NCBI GenBank assembly: GCA_946479895.1
Contig: CAMLHT010000072.1
Span: 1 to 15,358, forward strand
Source: an uncultured Gemmatimonadota bacterium
Lineage (GTDB): Bacteria > Gemmatimonadota > Gemmatimonadetes > Gemmatimonadales > Gemmatimonadaceae
Reading direction: 5' to 3'
DNA: 15,358 bases
Shown: in pieces, positions 5,341 to 12,505 of the stretch
How the letters are laid out: each line of letters opens with the position of its first letter
Numbering within the stretch: the stretch's first letter is position 1
Made by a program: the position numbers and the translations under genes
The notes under the pieces: generated by a model
Databases searched by the model: none
The model's input: the letters and a program-made list of their open reading frames with translations, nothing else
Told to the model about the DNA's origin: nothing

Positions 5341-5672
5341 TGAGCATCGCCGACGGGTTCTTCGCCACGGACATCAGGGTGGGCACGGTGGTCGAGGCGC
5401 GGCCGTTTCCCGAAGCACGGAAGCCGGCCATCCAGCTCGCGATCGACTTCGGACCGGAGATCGGCATCAAGTGGACGAGCGCCCAGATCACGACGTACTA
5501 CACCCCCGAGACGCTGGTCGGCCGGCAGGTCGTGGCGGCGATGAACCTCGGGACCAAGCGCATCGCCGGCTTCACGAGCGAGGTGCTCGTGCTGGGCGCG
5601 ATGGAGACACCCACGCAGGTCATCCTGCTCACGCCGGACCGGCCCGCGCCGAACGGCTCACGAATCGCCTGA
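5340..5672 (+). CDS. csaA: CsaA-type tRNA-binding domain protein
   Basis: The product has 110 residues, the usual CsaA length. The OB-fold tRNA-binding domain fills the protein: FFATDIRVGTVVEARPFPEA at 7-26, then KPAIQLAIDFGPEIGIKWTS, the VAAMNLGTKRIAGFTSEVLV strand pair, and VILLTPD near the end. The RVGTV, NLGTKRIAG and SEVLVLG signatures match CsaA of Bacillus and its relatives, which dimerise, bind tRNA and have been described as chaperones that can help export. It acts in the cytoplasm. Its ATG overlaps the hydrolase stop by one base, and the OsmC-like gene begins 12 bases after its own stop, so the three are likely co-transcribed. There is no obvious functional link to the hydrolase. 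Confidence 0.93.
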   Translation: MSIADGFFATDIRVGTVVEARPFPEARKPAIQLAIDFGPEIGIKWTSAQITTYYTPETLVGRQVVAAMNLGTKRIAGFTSEVLVLGAMETPTQVILLTPDRPAPNGSRIA

Positions 5673-5684
5673 CCCCGTCGACAC

Positions 5685-6161
5685 ATGGCTGAAGGACCAA
5701 TCACGAAATGGAGCGCGCGCTGGCGCGAGGGGCACGTCTTCGAAGCGGGACCTGAAGGACGCGCCCACGTCATCGACGCCGATTCCAGGATCGCGCCCGG
5801 ACCGGTCGAGACCCTCCTCGCCGCGATCATGACCTGCTCCGGCGTCGACGTGGTGGACATCCTGGCCAAGCGCCGGACGCCCGTCGAGCGGTTCGAGATC
5901 GAGATCGCCGCCCACCGACGGGCGGAGCATCCGCGACGCATCATGGCGATGGACCTCGACTTTCACATCGACGGCGCGGGCATCGAAGCCGAACATGCCG
6001 AGCGCGCCATCGAGCTGGCGTTCGAGAAGTACTGCACCGTCGCCGGATCGCTCGGGAGCGACATCGTCACGCACTCCCGGCTGATCCTCAACGGTCAGGC
6101 GATGGAGCGGCGCTCCCGGAAGATGTTCGACGCGGGCACCACCCCGAAATCGAGCGCGTAG
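5685..6161 (+). CDS. OsmC/Ohr-family protein
   Basis: The product has 158 residues. The two redox cysteines of the family are present: C51 in the helix AAIMTCSGVDVVDIL, and C117 in AFEKYCTVAGSL. In Ohr and OsmC these lie together in the dimer and reduce organic or hydrogen peroxides. The Tyr before the second Cys and the following TVAGSL are typical of the YhfA/OsmC-like branch, so peroxidase activity is likely but not certain. It begins 12 bases after the CsaA stop without a strong ribosome site, which suggests coupled reading. Its last 22 codons overlap the end of the convergent ECF sigma gene. The nearness of a peroxidase-like gene and an ECF factor invites a redox-response idea, but they lie on opposite strands and nothing shows direct control. 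Confidence 0.92.
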   Translation: MAEGPITKWSARWREGHVFEAGPEGRAHVIDADSRIAPGPVETLLAAIMTCSGVDVVDILAKRRTPVERFEIEIAAHRRAEHPRRIMAMDLDFHIDGAGIEAEHAERAIELAFEKYCTVAGSLGSDIVTHSRLILNGQAMERRSRKMFDAGTTPKSSA

Positions 6162-6703
6162 CTGCGCAGGTGCTGCTGGAGCAGGCGCCGGCCGCGGAAG
6201 AGGCGCGACCTGACGGTCCCGATCGGAATCCCCAGCCGCTCCGCGGCGCCCTCGTAGGACTCGTCGTCGACGTCGACCGCGACCACCGCGGACCGGAAGG
6301 GCTCGGGTATGAGCGCCACGGCCCGGTTGATGGCGGGCCGGACGTCCACCGCCGACAGGTCGATGGGCGGCCCGTCGTCCCAGAGGCGCGGGGTGGCCTC
6401 GTCGGCGAGGATCGCGTCGAGCTCCGGCCCTTCGAGCGCAACCCACCGGTTCGACCGCTCCCGGCTCCGGAGGAAGACGTTCCGGCAGATCGTGAAGAGC
6501 CAGCGGCGGCAGTCGCTGTCGGGCGCGAAGGTCTGCCACGACCGGAGCGCGCGGAGGTAGGTGTCCTGCACGACATCCTCCGCGTCGGATTCATCGCGCG
6601 TCATCGAGAGGGCAAAGCGATGGACGTCGGGAACCCACCGGAGCGCTTCGGCTTCGAAGGCTTCGCGGGAGAAGGCGAGATTGGCTGAACGAGTAGATAT
6701 CAC
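6095..6703 (-). CDS. ECF-type RNA polymerase sigma factor
   Basis: The product has about 202 residues from the GTG at 6701-6703. Region 2 is at about 30-85: FALSMTRDESDAEDVVQDTY, then LRALRSWQTF and the -10-binding CRRWLFTICRNVFL. Region 4 is at about 125-178: INRAVALIPEPFRSAVVAV, then the helix-turn-helix YEGAAERLGIPIGTVRSRLF and RGRRLLQQHL. A longer frame reaches an ATG at 6802, but the extra 33 residues have no sigma homology and a -10-like TATACT (6727-6732, minus strand) lies inside that stretch, so the shorter start is preferred; an even later start is possible. The ending LRSYALDFGVV resembles SigR-like ECF factors, many of which answer disulfide stress through a zinc anti-sigma factor. 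No anti-sigma gene is adjacent. The 3' end overlaps the OsmC-like gene by 67 bases. Confidence 0.9.
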   Translation of the reverse strand: MISTRSANLAFSREAFEAEALRWVPDVHRFALSMTRDESDAEDVVQDTYLRALRSWQTFAPDSDCRRWLFTICRNVFLRSRERSNRWVALEGPELDAILADEATPRLWDDGPPIDLSAVDVRPAINRAVALIPEPFRSAVVAVDVDDESYEGAAERLGIPIGTVRSRLFRGRRLLQQHLRSYALDFGVVPASNIFRERRSIA

Positions 6704-6715
6704 GTTAGTGAATAG

Positions 6716-6744
6716 TTGACGCGTGAAGTATATAGGCGTTTGAT
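6716..6744 (+). promoter_or_regulatory. Possible sigma70 promoter for the EamA transporter gene
   Basis: TTGACG (6716-6721), a 17-base spacer and TTTGAT (6739-6744) make a fair sigma70 match on the plus strand, about 115 bases before the transporter ATG. The minus-strand TATACT at 6727-6732, a candidate -10 for the sigma-factor gene, lies inside the spacer, so the two divergent promoters would overlap. This AT-rich patch stands out from its GC-rich surroundings. The remaining 6745-6858 shows no other clear element, and no strong ribosome site precedes the ATG at 6859. Confidence 0.4.
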
Positions 6745-6858
6745 CATTCCGATAGCGATCCCCGTCACCCTTTCCAACCCTCCCATCGGGCCGTCCGGTC
6801 AACTGCGACCGGCCATTGATCCGTCAGGGGCTTCCCTACCCGTCGAGATTGCGGGCCA

Positions 6859-7809
6859 ATGAGCCTCGAGCATCCGGACCCCGGGGGAAGCCGCAAAACC
6901 AAGCTGGCGCTTGCGTTTGCGTCGGTTTACCTCGTCTGGGGATCGACCTATCTGGCCATCAGGTTCGCGGTCGAGACGATCCCTCCCTACCTCATGGGCG
7001 GGGGTCGGTTCGTGATCTCCGGCATCGTCCTCTACCTCTGGGCCAGGTGGCGCGGGGCCCCCGCCCCGAGCCGGCGCGAATGGCGTGACGCGGCCGTCGT
7101 TGGCACGCTCCTGCTGGCCGGCGGCAACGGTGCGGTCGGCTGGGCGGAGCAACGGGTGCCCTCGGGCATCACCGCCCTTCTCGTGGCTTCCGTGCCCATG
7201 TGGATGGTGCTGATCGACTGGGCGCGTCCGCACGGAAAGCGGCCCTCGAAGGTGGTCGGGGTCGGCCTGCTGATCGGGCTGGCCGGCGTAGGCGTGCTCG
7301 CGGCCCCGGGCTTTTCGGGGGCCGGCGGATCGGCCACCGCCTTCGGGGCGGTCGTCCTCATCCTCGGCTCGATCTCGTGGGCCGCGGGGTCGATCTACAG
7401 CCGTCAGGGCGCGCGGCCGGCGTCGGCGGAGATGTCCACCGCCATCCAGATGATCACCGGGAGCATCGCGTTGATGATCATCGGCGTCGCCGCCGGCGAG
7501 CTCGGTCGCTTCCATCCCGCGGCCGTCACCACACGATCGTTCCTCGGCTGGGCCTACCTGGTCACGTTCGGCTCGCTCGTCGGGTTCACGGCCTACTCCT
7601 ACCTGCTCCGCGAGACGACGCCGGCGAAGGCCACGACGTACGCGTACGTGAATCCCGTCGTCGCCGTCCTGCTCGGCTGGACCTTCGCCGGCGAGCCGAT
7701 CACCATGCGCACCGTGGTCGCCGCGGGCATCATCCTCGCGAGTGTCGCGATGATCTCGCTCGCCGGGTCCGGCGGGCGGGAGCTGACCGACACCTCGGCG
7801 GGTGACTGA
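6859..7809 (+). CDS. EamA-family (drug/metabolite) exporter, YedA-like
   Basis: The product has 316 residues with two EamA repeats and about ten membrane helices. The first repeat opens with LAFASVYLVWGSTYLAIRFA, followed by ETIPPYLMGGGRFVISGIVL, the signature of the YedA group; the second covers about 155-300 and ends in TYAYVNPVVAVLLGWTFAGE, the classic second-repeat YxNPVxAxxLG motif, followed by EPITMRTVVAAGIILAS. Such transporters export amino acids or small metabolites by proton exchange; the substrate is not predictable here. It is an inner-membrane protein. The short polar tail ends at a TGA overlapping the next gene's ATG by one base, so translation of the two is probably coupled, although no functional link with a DNA-repair enzyme is obvious. 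Confidence 0.93.
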   Translation: MSLEHPDPGGSRKTKLALAFASVYLVWGSTYLAIRFAVETIPPYLMGGGRFVISGIVLYLWARWRGAPAPSRREWRDAAVVGTLLLAGGNGAVGWAEQRVPSGITALLVASVPMWMVLIDWARPHGKRPSKVVGVGLLIGLAGVGVLAAPGFSGAGGSATAFGAVVLILGSISWAAGSIYSRQGARPASAEMSTAIQMITGSIALMIIGVAAGELGRFHPAAVTTRSFLGWAYLVTFGSLVGFTAYSYLLRETTPAKATTYAYVNPVVAVLLGWTFAGEPITMRTVVAAGIILASVAMISLAGSGGRELTDTSAGD

Positions 7810-8630
7810 TGGCGACGAAGAAGCGAACGACCACCGGGCGATCCGGAAAGGCGGCCGGAGCGCGGAAGGGCGCGACCAAGAAGACCGGCGCCAGGAAGAG
7901 CGCGACAAAGAAGACCGCACCGGCAAGGAAGACCACGAAGCCGGCGGCGAAGAAGGCCGCGACCCGGAAGAAGTCGGCGTCGCGCGGCGCGGCCTCGAGC
8001 CGCGGTTCCGCGAAGACGCCCAACTCGCTCGGCCTCTACAACGCCAAGCGTGATTTCACGAAGACAGCCGAGCCGGCCGGCCGGGCGATGAAGACCGGCA
8101 GGGAGCTCCGGTTCGTGATCCAGAAACACGCCGCGAGCCACCTGCACTTCGACTTCCGCCTCGAGCTCGACGGAGTCATGAAGAGCTGGGCGGTACCGAA
8201 GGGGCCCAGCTACGATCCGACCGTCAAGCGGCTCGCGATGCAGGTGGAGGATCACCCCATCGAGTACAACAAGTTCGAGGGCACCATCCCGAAGGGCGAA
8301 TACGGCGGCGGCACGGTGATGATCTGGGACCGGGGCACCTACGAGCCCGAGAACGGCGGCGGGATCGAGGCGCTGCGGGAGGGCTATCGCCGCGGCGACC
8401 TCAAGATCCGGATGCACGGTGAGCGCATGCAGGGCGGATGGGTCCTCGTGCGCACGCGCCGGGACGACCGGGGCAAGGCGCAGTGGCTGCTGATCAAGCA
8501 TCGCGACGAGCTCGCGATGGAGGGGGCCGACATCGTCGCCGCCGTGCAGACCTCCGTCGTCACCGGGCGCACGATGGAGGAAATCGCGAAGGGCCGGCGC
8601 GTCTGGCACTCCAACCGCGCGCAGGGCTAG
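7809..8630 (+). CDS. Stand-alone LigD-type 3'-phosphoesterase with histone-H1-like tail
   Basis: The product has 273 residues. The phosphoesterase (PE) domain runs from about 72 to 235: RDF at 81-83, KHAASHLHFDFRLELDG at 106-122, SWAVPKGPS, RLAMQVEDHPIEYNKFEG at 141-158 and GEYGGGTVMIWDRG. H107, H113, D115, R117, K131, R141, H149 and Y153 keep the spacing of the active-site residues I recall for Pseudomonas LigD PE. In LigD this Mn-dependent domain trims 3' ends (ribonucleoside and 3'-phosphate removal) during non-homologous end joining. Here the polymerase and ligase domains are absent and no Ku gene is near. Residues 3-69 are a low-complexity Lys/Ala/Thr/Arg tail with ATKKT, ARK and PAAKKA units like bacterial H1/Hc1 proteins, probably a DNA-binding arm. 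It starts in overlap with the exporter stop. Its TAG shares the palindrome CTAG with the convergent neighbour's stop. Confidence 0.93.
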   Translation: MATKKRTTTGRSGKAAGARKGATKKTGARKSATKKTAPARKTTKPAAKKAATRKKSASRGAASSRGSAKTPNSLGLYNAKRDFTKTAEPAGRAMKTGRELRFVIQKHAASHLHFDFRLELDGVMKSWAVPKGPSYDPTVKRLAMQVEDHPIEYNKFEGTIPKGEYGGGTVMIWDRGTYEPENGGGIEALREGYRRGDLKIRMHGERMQGGWVLVRTRRDDRGKAQWLLIKHRDELAMEGADIVAAVQTSVVTGRTMEEIAKGRRVWHSNRAQG

Positions 8631-8887
8631 CGGACGCGGAGCTCCTGGAGGAAGCGGGAATCCTCGCTGTAGCGGGTGATGCCCAGCGTGCGCGCCAGGA
8701 GCTCCCCGACCACCGACGCCACGTGGTCGCGGTGCTCGTCCTCGGTCATGCCGTCGTTCGGCTCCGTGGCCGAGACGACGTAGTCGATGACCGCGCCCGG
8801 GGTGTCGAGCGTGTCGGTTTCTCCGTCGAGCTCCACGCCGAACTCCTCCTCGACCTCGGCGAAGAATTCATCCAGCGGCCTGCTCAT
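8627..8887 (-). CDS. Acyl-carrier-protein-like small protein, apparently circularly permuted
   Basis: The product has 86 acidic residues. Residues 3-38 (RPLDEFFAEVEEEFGVELDG, then DTPGAVIDYVV) align with the second half of ordinary ACPs, the part after the DSL serine that reads SLD-x-VE-x-V-x-x-EEEF, an acidic loop, then a final helix ending IDYI. Residues 47-83 (MTEDEHRDHVASVVGELLAR, then TLGITRYSEDSRFLQEL) align with the first half of ACPs, helix I plus the x-TPDSxFxEDL loop. The halves are thus in swapped order, with the new ends at the phosphopantetheine site. No DSL motif remains; only Ser2 lies near the expected place. A carrier role is therefore doubtful, and a binding or regulatory ACP fold is an alternative. 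The start at 8887 has GGGA eight bases upstream. It is divergent from the GntR regulator gene and overlaps the phosphoesterase stop by four bases. Confidence 0.75.
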   Translation of the reverse strand: MSRPLDEFFAEVEEEFGVELDGETDTLDTPGAVIDYVVSATEPNDGMTEDEHRDHVASVVGELLARTLGITRYSEDSRFLQELRVR

Positions 8888-8969
8888 GCGACGCGTCCCA
8901 TGACACGGGAAATACGCGGCCGGGACAAGCGGGGCAAGTCGAGATTCACGCGTCCGGAGCCGCCGTCGG

Positions 8970-9003
8970 TATATTCCCATTCGGCACACATCCGTCATCG
9001 GAG
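8970..9003 (+). promoter_or_regulatory. -10-like element and ribosome site of the GntR regulator gene
   Basis: TATATT at 8970-8975 is a good -10 candidate; the best -35-like match, TTCACG (8945-8950), is 19 bases away and weak. GGAG at 9000-9003 lies five bases before the ATG at 9009, fixing the start. A 6-base inverted repeat, CATTCG (8978-8983) and CGAATG (9006-9011), brackets the predicted start of transcription and the start codon and could be an operator for self-regulation, though so short a repeat may be chance. The other half of the 121-base gap (8888-8969) must hold the promoter of the divergent ACP-like gene; I see no clear box there. Confidence 0.4.
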
Positions 9004-9008
9004 CACGA

Positions 9009-9767
9009 ATGGCAACAGGGCGTAAGCCGCCGCAACGGGCGACTCGAACGAAACGCGCCACTGGCGACGTGGCATCCGCGCCGCACGGATCCCGTCCCGA
9101 GCAGGTGTACGCCCGGCTGCGCGACCTCATCGTCCAGGGCCTGCTCTCCCCCGGGAGCCGCATCATCGAGACGGAGATCGCCACCCGGCTGGGCGTGAGC
9201 CGCACCCCTGTGCGCGAGGCGCTCCAGCGCCTCCAGCAGGAAGGGTTCGTCACCGGCACCCCCGGTGCGCAGCAGTCGCGGCTCACGGTGGCACCGCTCA
9301 CTCGCGCCGACGTGCACGAGCTGCTCAACGTCGTCGGCGCGCTCGAGGGACTCGGCGCCTTCGAGGCGGCGACGCTCGACGACGCGCGCCGGCGTGCCCT
9401 CGCGGGCGAGCTCCGGGAGATCAACGCCGAATTCCACCGGGCAGGCCGCAGGACACCTCCCGAGCACAGCGCGCTCTACGACGCCGACGATCGCTTTCAC
9501 CGGCGCATCGTCGAGGCGAGCGCCGGTCCCCGCCTCCTCGCCCTCCACGACTCGGTCAAGCCGCAGGCGGAGCGCTACATCCGCATGTACATCAGCATGC
9601 TGACGAGCAACATCGACGCGTCGGTGGCCGAGCACGAGGCGATCACGAAGGCCATCGAGGAGGGCCGTGCCGAGGGCGCGCAGGACGCGATCGCCCTCAA
9701 CTGGCGTCATGCGGCCGATCGCCTGTCGAAGGTGATCGAAGTGGCGGGCGAGCGCGGGAGCTGGTAG
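9009..9767 (+). CDS. GntR-family transcriptional regulator, FCD (FadR C-terminal) type
   Basis: The product has 252 residues. A basic, probably disordered N-terminus (1-29) is followed by the winged helix-turn-helix at about 30-95: VYARLRDLIVQGLLSPGSRI, then ETEIATRLGVSRTPVREALQ and RLQQEGFV, the hallmark of GntR proteins. The all-helical FCD effector domain runs from about 100 to 245. The metal-ligand pattern of FCD domains is seen as D160-x3-H164 (DADDRFHRRI), H209 (AEHEAI) and H234 (NWRHAA). These regulators dimerise on short palindromes and respond to small carboxylic acids or similar ligands. The target is not evident: the neighbours are the divergent ACP-like gene and a downstream lipoprotein gene 148 bases away. 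Divergent placement makes the ACP-like gene and itself the first candidates. Confidence 0.94.
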   Translation: MATGRKPPQRATRTKRATGDVASAPHGSRPEQVYARLRDLIVQGLLSPGSRIIETEIATRLGVSRTPVREALQRLQQEGFVTGTPGAQQSRLTVAPLTRADVHELLNVVGALEGLGAFEAATLDDARRRALAGELREINAEFHRAGRRTPPEHSALYDADDRFHRRIVEASAGPRLLALHDSVKPQAERYIRMYISMLTSNIDASVAEHEAITKAIEEGRAEGAQDAIALNWRHAADRLSKVIEVAGERGSW

Positions 9768-9915
9768 CCACCGTCACCGGGACCGGGGGCCGGGTGCTCC
9801 TTCCCTGTGACCCACGTCGTTGACTCCCGAGGCTCCGGGCGCCAATCTACGACGCTGCAAGTATCGCTGCGACAACACGTTTCGCCGTTCAGCGACCCCG
9901 ACCCGCCTGGTGTAC

Positions 9916-11580
9916 ATGCGCTACGCCCTCCGCTCAGCCGCCGCCATTCTTTCCGCGGCAGCACTCTCCAGCTGCACCGATCTCTTCCAGAGCACCAGTC
10001 CGTCCGGTGCCCGGGCGACCGTTGCGATCGCCCCGCGATTCTCGGAGGCGGCCACGCTGGCGTCGGCGACGCTCGCGCAGGCAGGGCTCGAGTTCGACCA
10101 CGTCCGGATCGTCATCGCGAGAATCTCCCCGGTCGACGCGATCACCGAGAAGCTCAAGGACACGACGATCGCCTTCACGCCGTCGAGCGCGCAGATCAAG
10201 CTGGAGCTGGCCATCGCGGCCATTCCGTCGGAGTCGGTGCTCGGGACGATCGAGTTCCTCAGGGGCTCGACGGTGATGTTCAGCGGCTCGGCGACCATGA
10301 AGGCGATCGCGCTCACCCAGGCGTCCACCGCGACGCCGGTGGAGATTCTCGTGAGCTACACCGGGCCCGGGGCGTCCGCGACCACGGTGAAGATCCAGCC
10401 GCGGTCCGGCGCGTACAGCTCGACCGCGACGACGACGTTCACGGCCAAGGGGCTCACGGCGGCGAACGCCGAAGTGCCCGACACGCCGATCGTGTGGAGC
10501 GTCAGCGACGAAAGCATTGCCACCATCAGCTCGACCGGCGTCCTGACGCCGAAAGGCCAGCGGGGAACGGTCCTCGTCATCGCGGGTGCTCCGAACGCCA
10601 GGCCCGATACCATCAGCGCCACGCTCGCGCCGGCGGCCGTTTCGCTGCGCGTGGTCCAGGGCGCATCGCAGAGCGGCGCGCCCGGATCGACGCTCCCGCT
10701 GCCGGTGATCGTGGAAGCCATCGCCGCCGACGGCCTGCCCGGGATCGGCGCCGGAACGGCGGTGACGTTCTCCGCCGTCGCCGATGCGCAGATCACGCCG
10801 GCTTCGGCGACGCTCGACGCCTCCGGACGCGCCAAGGCGACGATGAAGCTCGGAGCCCGCGCCGGCACGACCTACATCTTCCGGGCGACGATGGGCACGG
10901 CCGTGATCGAGTGGGGCGGGATCGCCTCCGCCGGCACGCCGACTCACTTCGTCGCCCGCAACGGCACGAGCTTCACGTTCAAGGCCGGCGTCATGCCTGG
11001 AGCCGGCGACATTCCCACGTTGCGCGTCGCCGACTCGCTCGAGAACCCGGTGCCGGGAGTCAACGTCCGGCTGACGGCGAAGAAGAATGGAACGCAGATC
11101 GCGACCGGCGTGGTGCCCGCCGACTCGATCGGCCTCCTCGCGATCTACCGGACGCCGTTCACCGTCGCCGGGACCTACACGATCCTCGTGGAATCGGTGG
11201 ACGTCACGCCGGCCATTCCCTCGCTCACCTACACGATCGTGATCGAGCCCGCCGCGGCGGCGAAGCTCGCGTTCACGCAGTTCCCCACGTCGGTCGTCTC
11301 GGGCCAGACGGTGAGTCCGGCGATCGTGGTGACCATCCAGGACCAGTACGGCAACACCGTGACGGCGCCTGCGGCAAACGTGAATCTCGAGAACGACCCG
11401 ACCACCGGAGTCACGATGAGCGGGACGGGATCGGTGAGCCCGGTCAACGGTGTCGCGACCTTCTCCGGGATCACGTTCACCACGTCGACGGCGAGGGCGG
11501 ATTACCGGATCAAGACCACCGGGGCGAACCTGCCGGCGTCCGCGAGCCCGGCGTTCGCCATCACGCTCCCGCCGCTCTGA
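9916..11580 (+). CDS. Ig-like repeat lipoprotein
   Basis: The product has 554 residues from the ATG at 9916. The N-terminus MRYALRSAAAILSAAALSSC is a lipoprotein signal with lipobox LSSC and acylated C20. Residues 21 to about 145 form a beta-rich domain with DHVRIVIARISPVDA and a pattern often seen next to Ig repeats, function unknown. About 150-235 is a BIG2-type Ig domain (VKIQPRSGAYSSTATTTFTA, then VWSVSDESIATISSTGVLTP). About 236-340, 342-445 and 446-554 look like further Ig-like or invasin-type (BIG1-like) domains, the last with LAFTQFPTSVVSGQTVSPAI and VTIQDQYGNTV. It is expected on the outer membrane as an adhesin-like or structural surface protein. The upstream frame to 9820 adds residues before the signal and is rejected. 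No strong ribosome site is seen; the 148 bases upstream contain TTGACT (9820-9825) without a good -10. Its end overlaps rsgA by 20 bases. Confidence 0.85.
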   Translation: MRYALRSAAAILSAAALSSCTDLFQSTSPSGARATVAIAPRFSEAATLASATLAQAGLEFDHVRIVIARISPVDAITEKLKDTTIAFTPSSAQIKLELAIAAIPSESVLGTIEFLRGSTVMFSGSATMKAIALTQASTATPVEILVSYTGPGASATTVKIQPRSGAYSSTATTTFTAKGLTAANAEVPDTPIVWSVSDESIATISSTGVLTPKGQRGTVLVIAGAPNARPDTISATLAPAAVSLRVVQGASQSGAPGSTLPLPVIVEAIAADGLPGIGAGTAVTFSAVADAQITPASATLDASGRAKATMKLGARAGTTYIFRATMGTAVIEWGGIASAGTPTHFVARNGTSFTFKAGVMPGAGDIPTLRVADSLENPVPGVNVRLTAKKNGTQIATGVVPADSIGLLAIYRTPFTVAGTYTILVESVDVTPAIPSLTYTIVIEPAAAAKLAFTQFPTSVVSGQTVSPAIVVTIQDQYGNTVTAPAANVNLENDPTTGVTMSGTGSVSPVNGVATFSGITFTTSTARADYRIKTTGANLPASASPAFAITLPPL

Positions 11581-12505
11581 CGTCCTCGAGCAGCAGCAGG
11601 TAGCTCTCGTAGCGCGCGGCGGAGATCTCGCCGCGCGCGAGCGCGTCCCGCACCCCGCAGTCCGGCTCGCGCACGTGAATGCAGTCGCCGAAGCGGCATT
11701 CGTCGAGCCACGGGCGGAATTCGGGAAAGCAGTGGTCCAGGCGGTCCGACGGGATGGACCACAGCCCGACCTCGCGCAGCCCGGGCGTGTCGACGATGAA
11801 GCCGCCCTCGTCGCCCGGCAGCTCGAGCATGACGGCTCCGACCGTCGTATGCCGGCCCTTCTGCACCGACTCGCTGATCTCGCCGACGCGGAGGTTCGCG
11901 CCCGGGAAGATCGCGTTGAGCAGCGAGGACTTTCCCACGCCCGACGGACCGGTGAGCACCGAGATCCGACCGGCGAGCGCCTCGTGGAGCGGCTCGAGGC
12001 CAAGCTTCGACTTCACGCTGACGTAGTGCACGACGTACCCGGCCTGCTCGTAGGGGGCGAACATCGCCCGCACGGCGGCGAGGTCGGCGAGCTCGATCTT
12101 GTTGATGACGACGCGCGCCGACAGCTCGTTCGCCTCGGCGATCACCAGGAATCGGTCGAGCATGCGTGGGTGCGGCTCGGGCTTCACCGCGGCGAACATG
12201 ACGATGACCTGGTCCACGTTCGCGGCAAGGACGCGCTCGCCGTGGGCGCCGCCGGGCGCGCGGCGCGTGAGCTTCGAGCGGCGCGGCAGGATCTCGACGA
12301 TCGCCCAGGCGCCGTGATCCCCGGATTCGACGCGGACGGAGTCGCCCACGGCCAGCTTGAGCCCCGTGGGCTCCTCGCCGGCCTGGTCGCGCGACTTCTT
12401 CAGCCGCCCGCGCAGCGACGCATCCACCACGCGGCGATCGGGCAGGTGGACCTTCCAGACGCCGCCGGTACCGCTCAGCACGAGTCCGAGCAGGGCGTCG
12501 GTCAC
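11561..12505 (-). CDS. rsgA: Ribosome small subunit-dependent GTPase RsgA
   Basis: The product has 314 residues, near the family norm. An N-terminal OB-fold (about 5-75) leads into the circularly permuted GTPase: G4 NKIE at 135-138, G5 around SVKSKLG at 163-169, G1 GPSGVGKSS at 186-194, G2 GRHTT at 217-221 and G3 DTPG at 239-242. The C-terminal zinc knuckle is C270-x4-C275-x-H277-x5-C283. RsgA binds the immature 30S subunit and couples GTP hydrolysis to release of assembly factors. The fourth G4 residue is Glu rather than the usual Asp, which could affect guanine recognition but is a mild change. The start is GTG at 12503-12505, overlapping the previous gene's TGA by four bases (GTGA). It is the last gene of the proline dehydrogenase operon. 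Confidence 0.96.
   Translation of the reverse strand: MTDALLGLVLSGTGGVWKVHLPDRRVVDASLRGRLKKSRDQAGEEPTGLKLAVGDSVRVESGDHGAWAIVEILPRRSKLTRRAPGGAHGERVLAANVDQVIVMFAAVKPEPHPRMLDRFLVIAEANELSARVVINKIELADLAAVRAMFAPYEQAGYVVHYVSVKSKLGLEPLHEALAGRISVLTGPSGVGKSSLLNAIFPGANLRVGEISESVQKGRHTTVGAVMLELPGDEGGFIVDTPGLREVGLWSIPSDRLDHCFPEFRPWLDECRFGDCIHVREPDCGVRDALARGEISAARYESYLLLLEDVRAAGA

Noticed and set aside
6704..6802. 33-residue N-terminal extension of the ECF sigma factor
   Set aside because: The stretch lacks sigma homology and contains a -10-like box on the same strand.
7815..8015. Separate histone-H1-like gene at the start of the phosphoesterase frame
   Set aside because: There is no stop or new start between the basic tail and the catalytic domain, so it is one continuous protein.
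9807..11603. 598-residue plus-strand frame over the Ig-like lipoprotein
   Set aside because: Its translation is rich in Arg, His, Asp and Gly without structure, whereas the alternative frame has a lipobox and Ig domains.
9934..12003. 689-residue minus-strand frame spanning the lipoprotein and part of rsgA
   Set aside because: It is antisense to one clear gene and out of frame with the other, and the composition is Arg-dominated.
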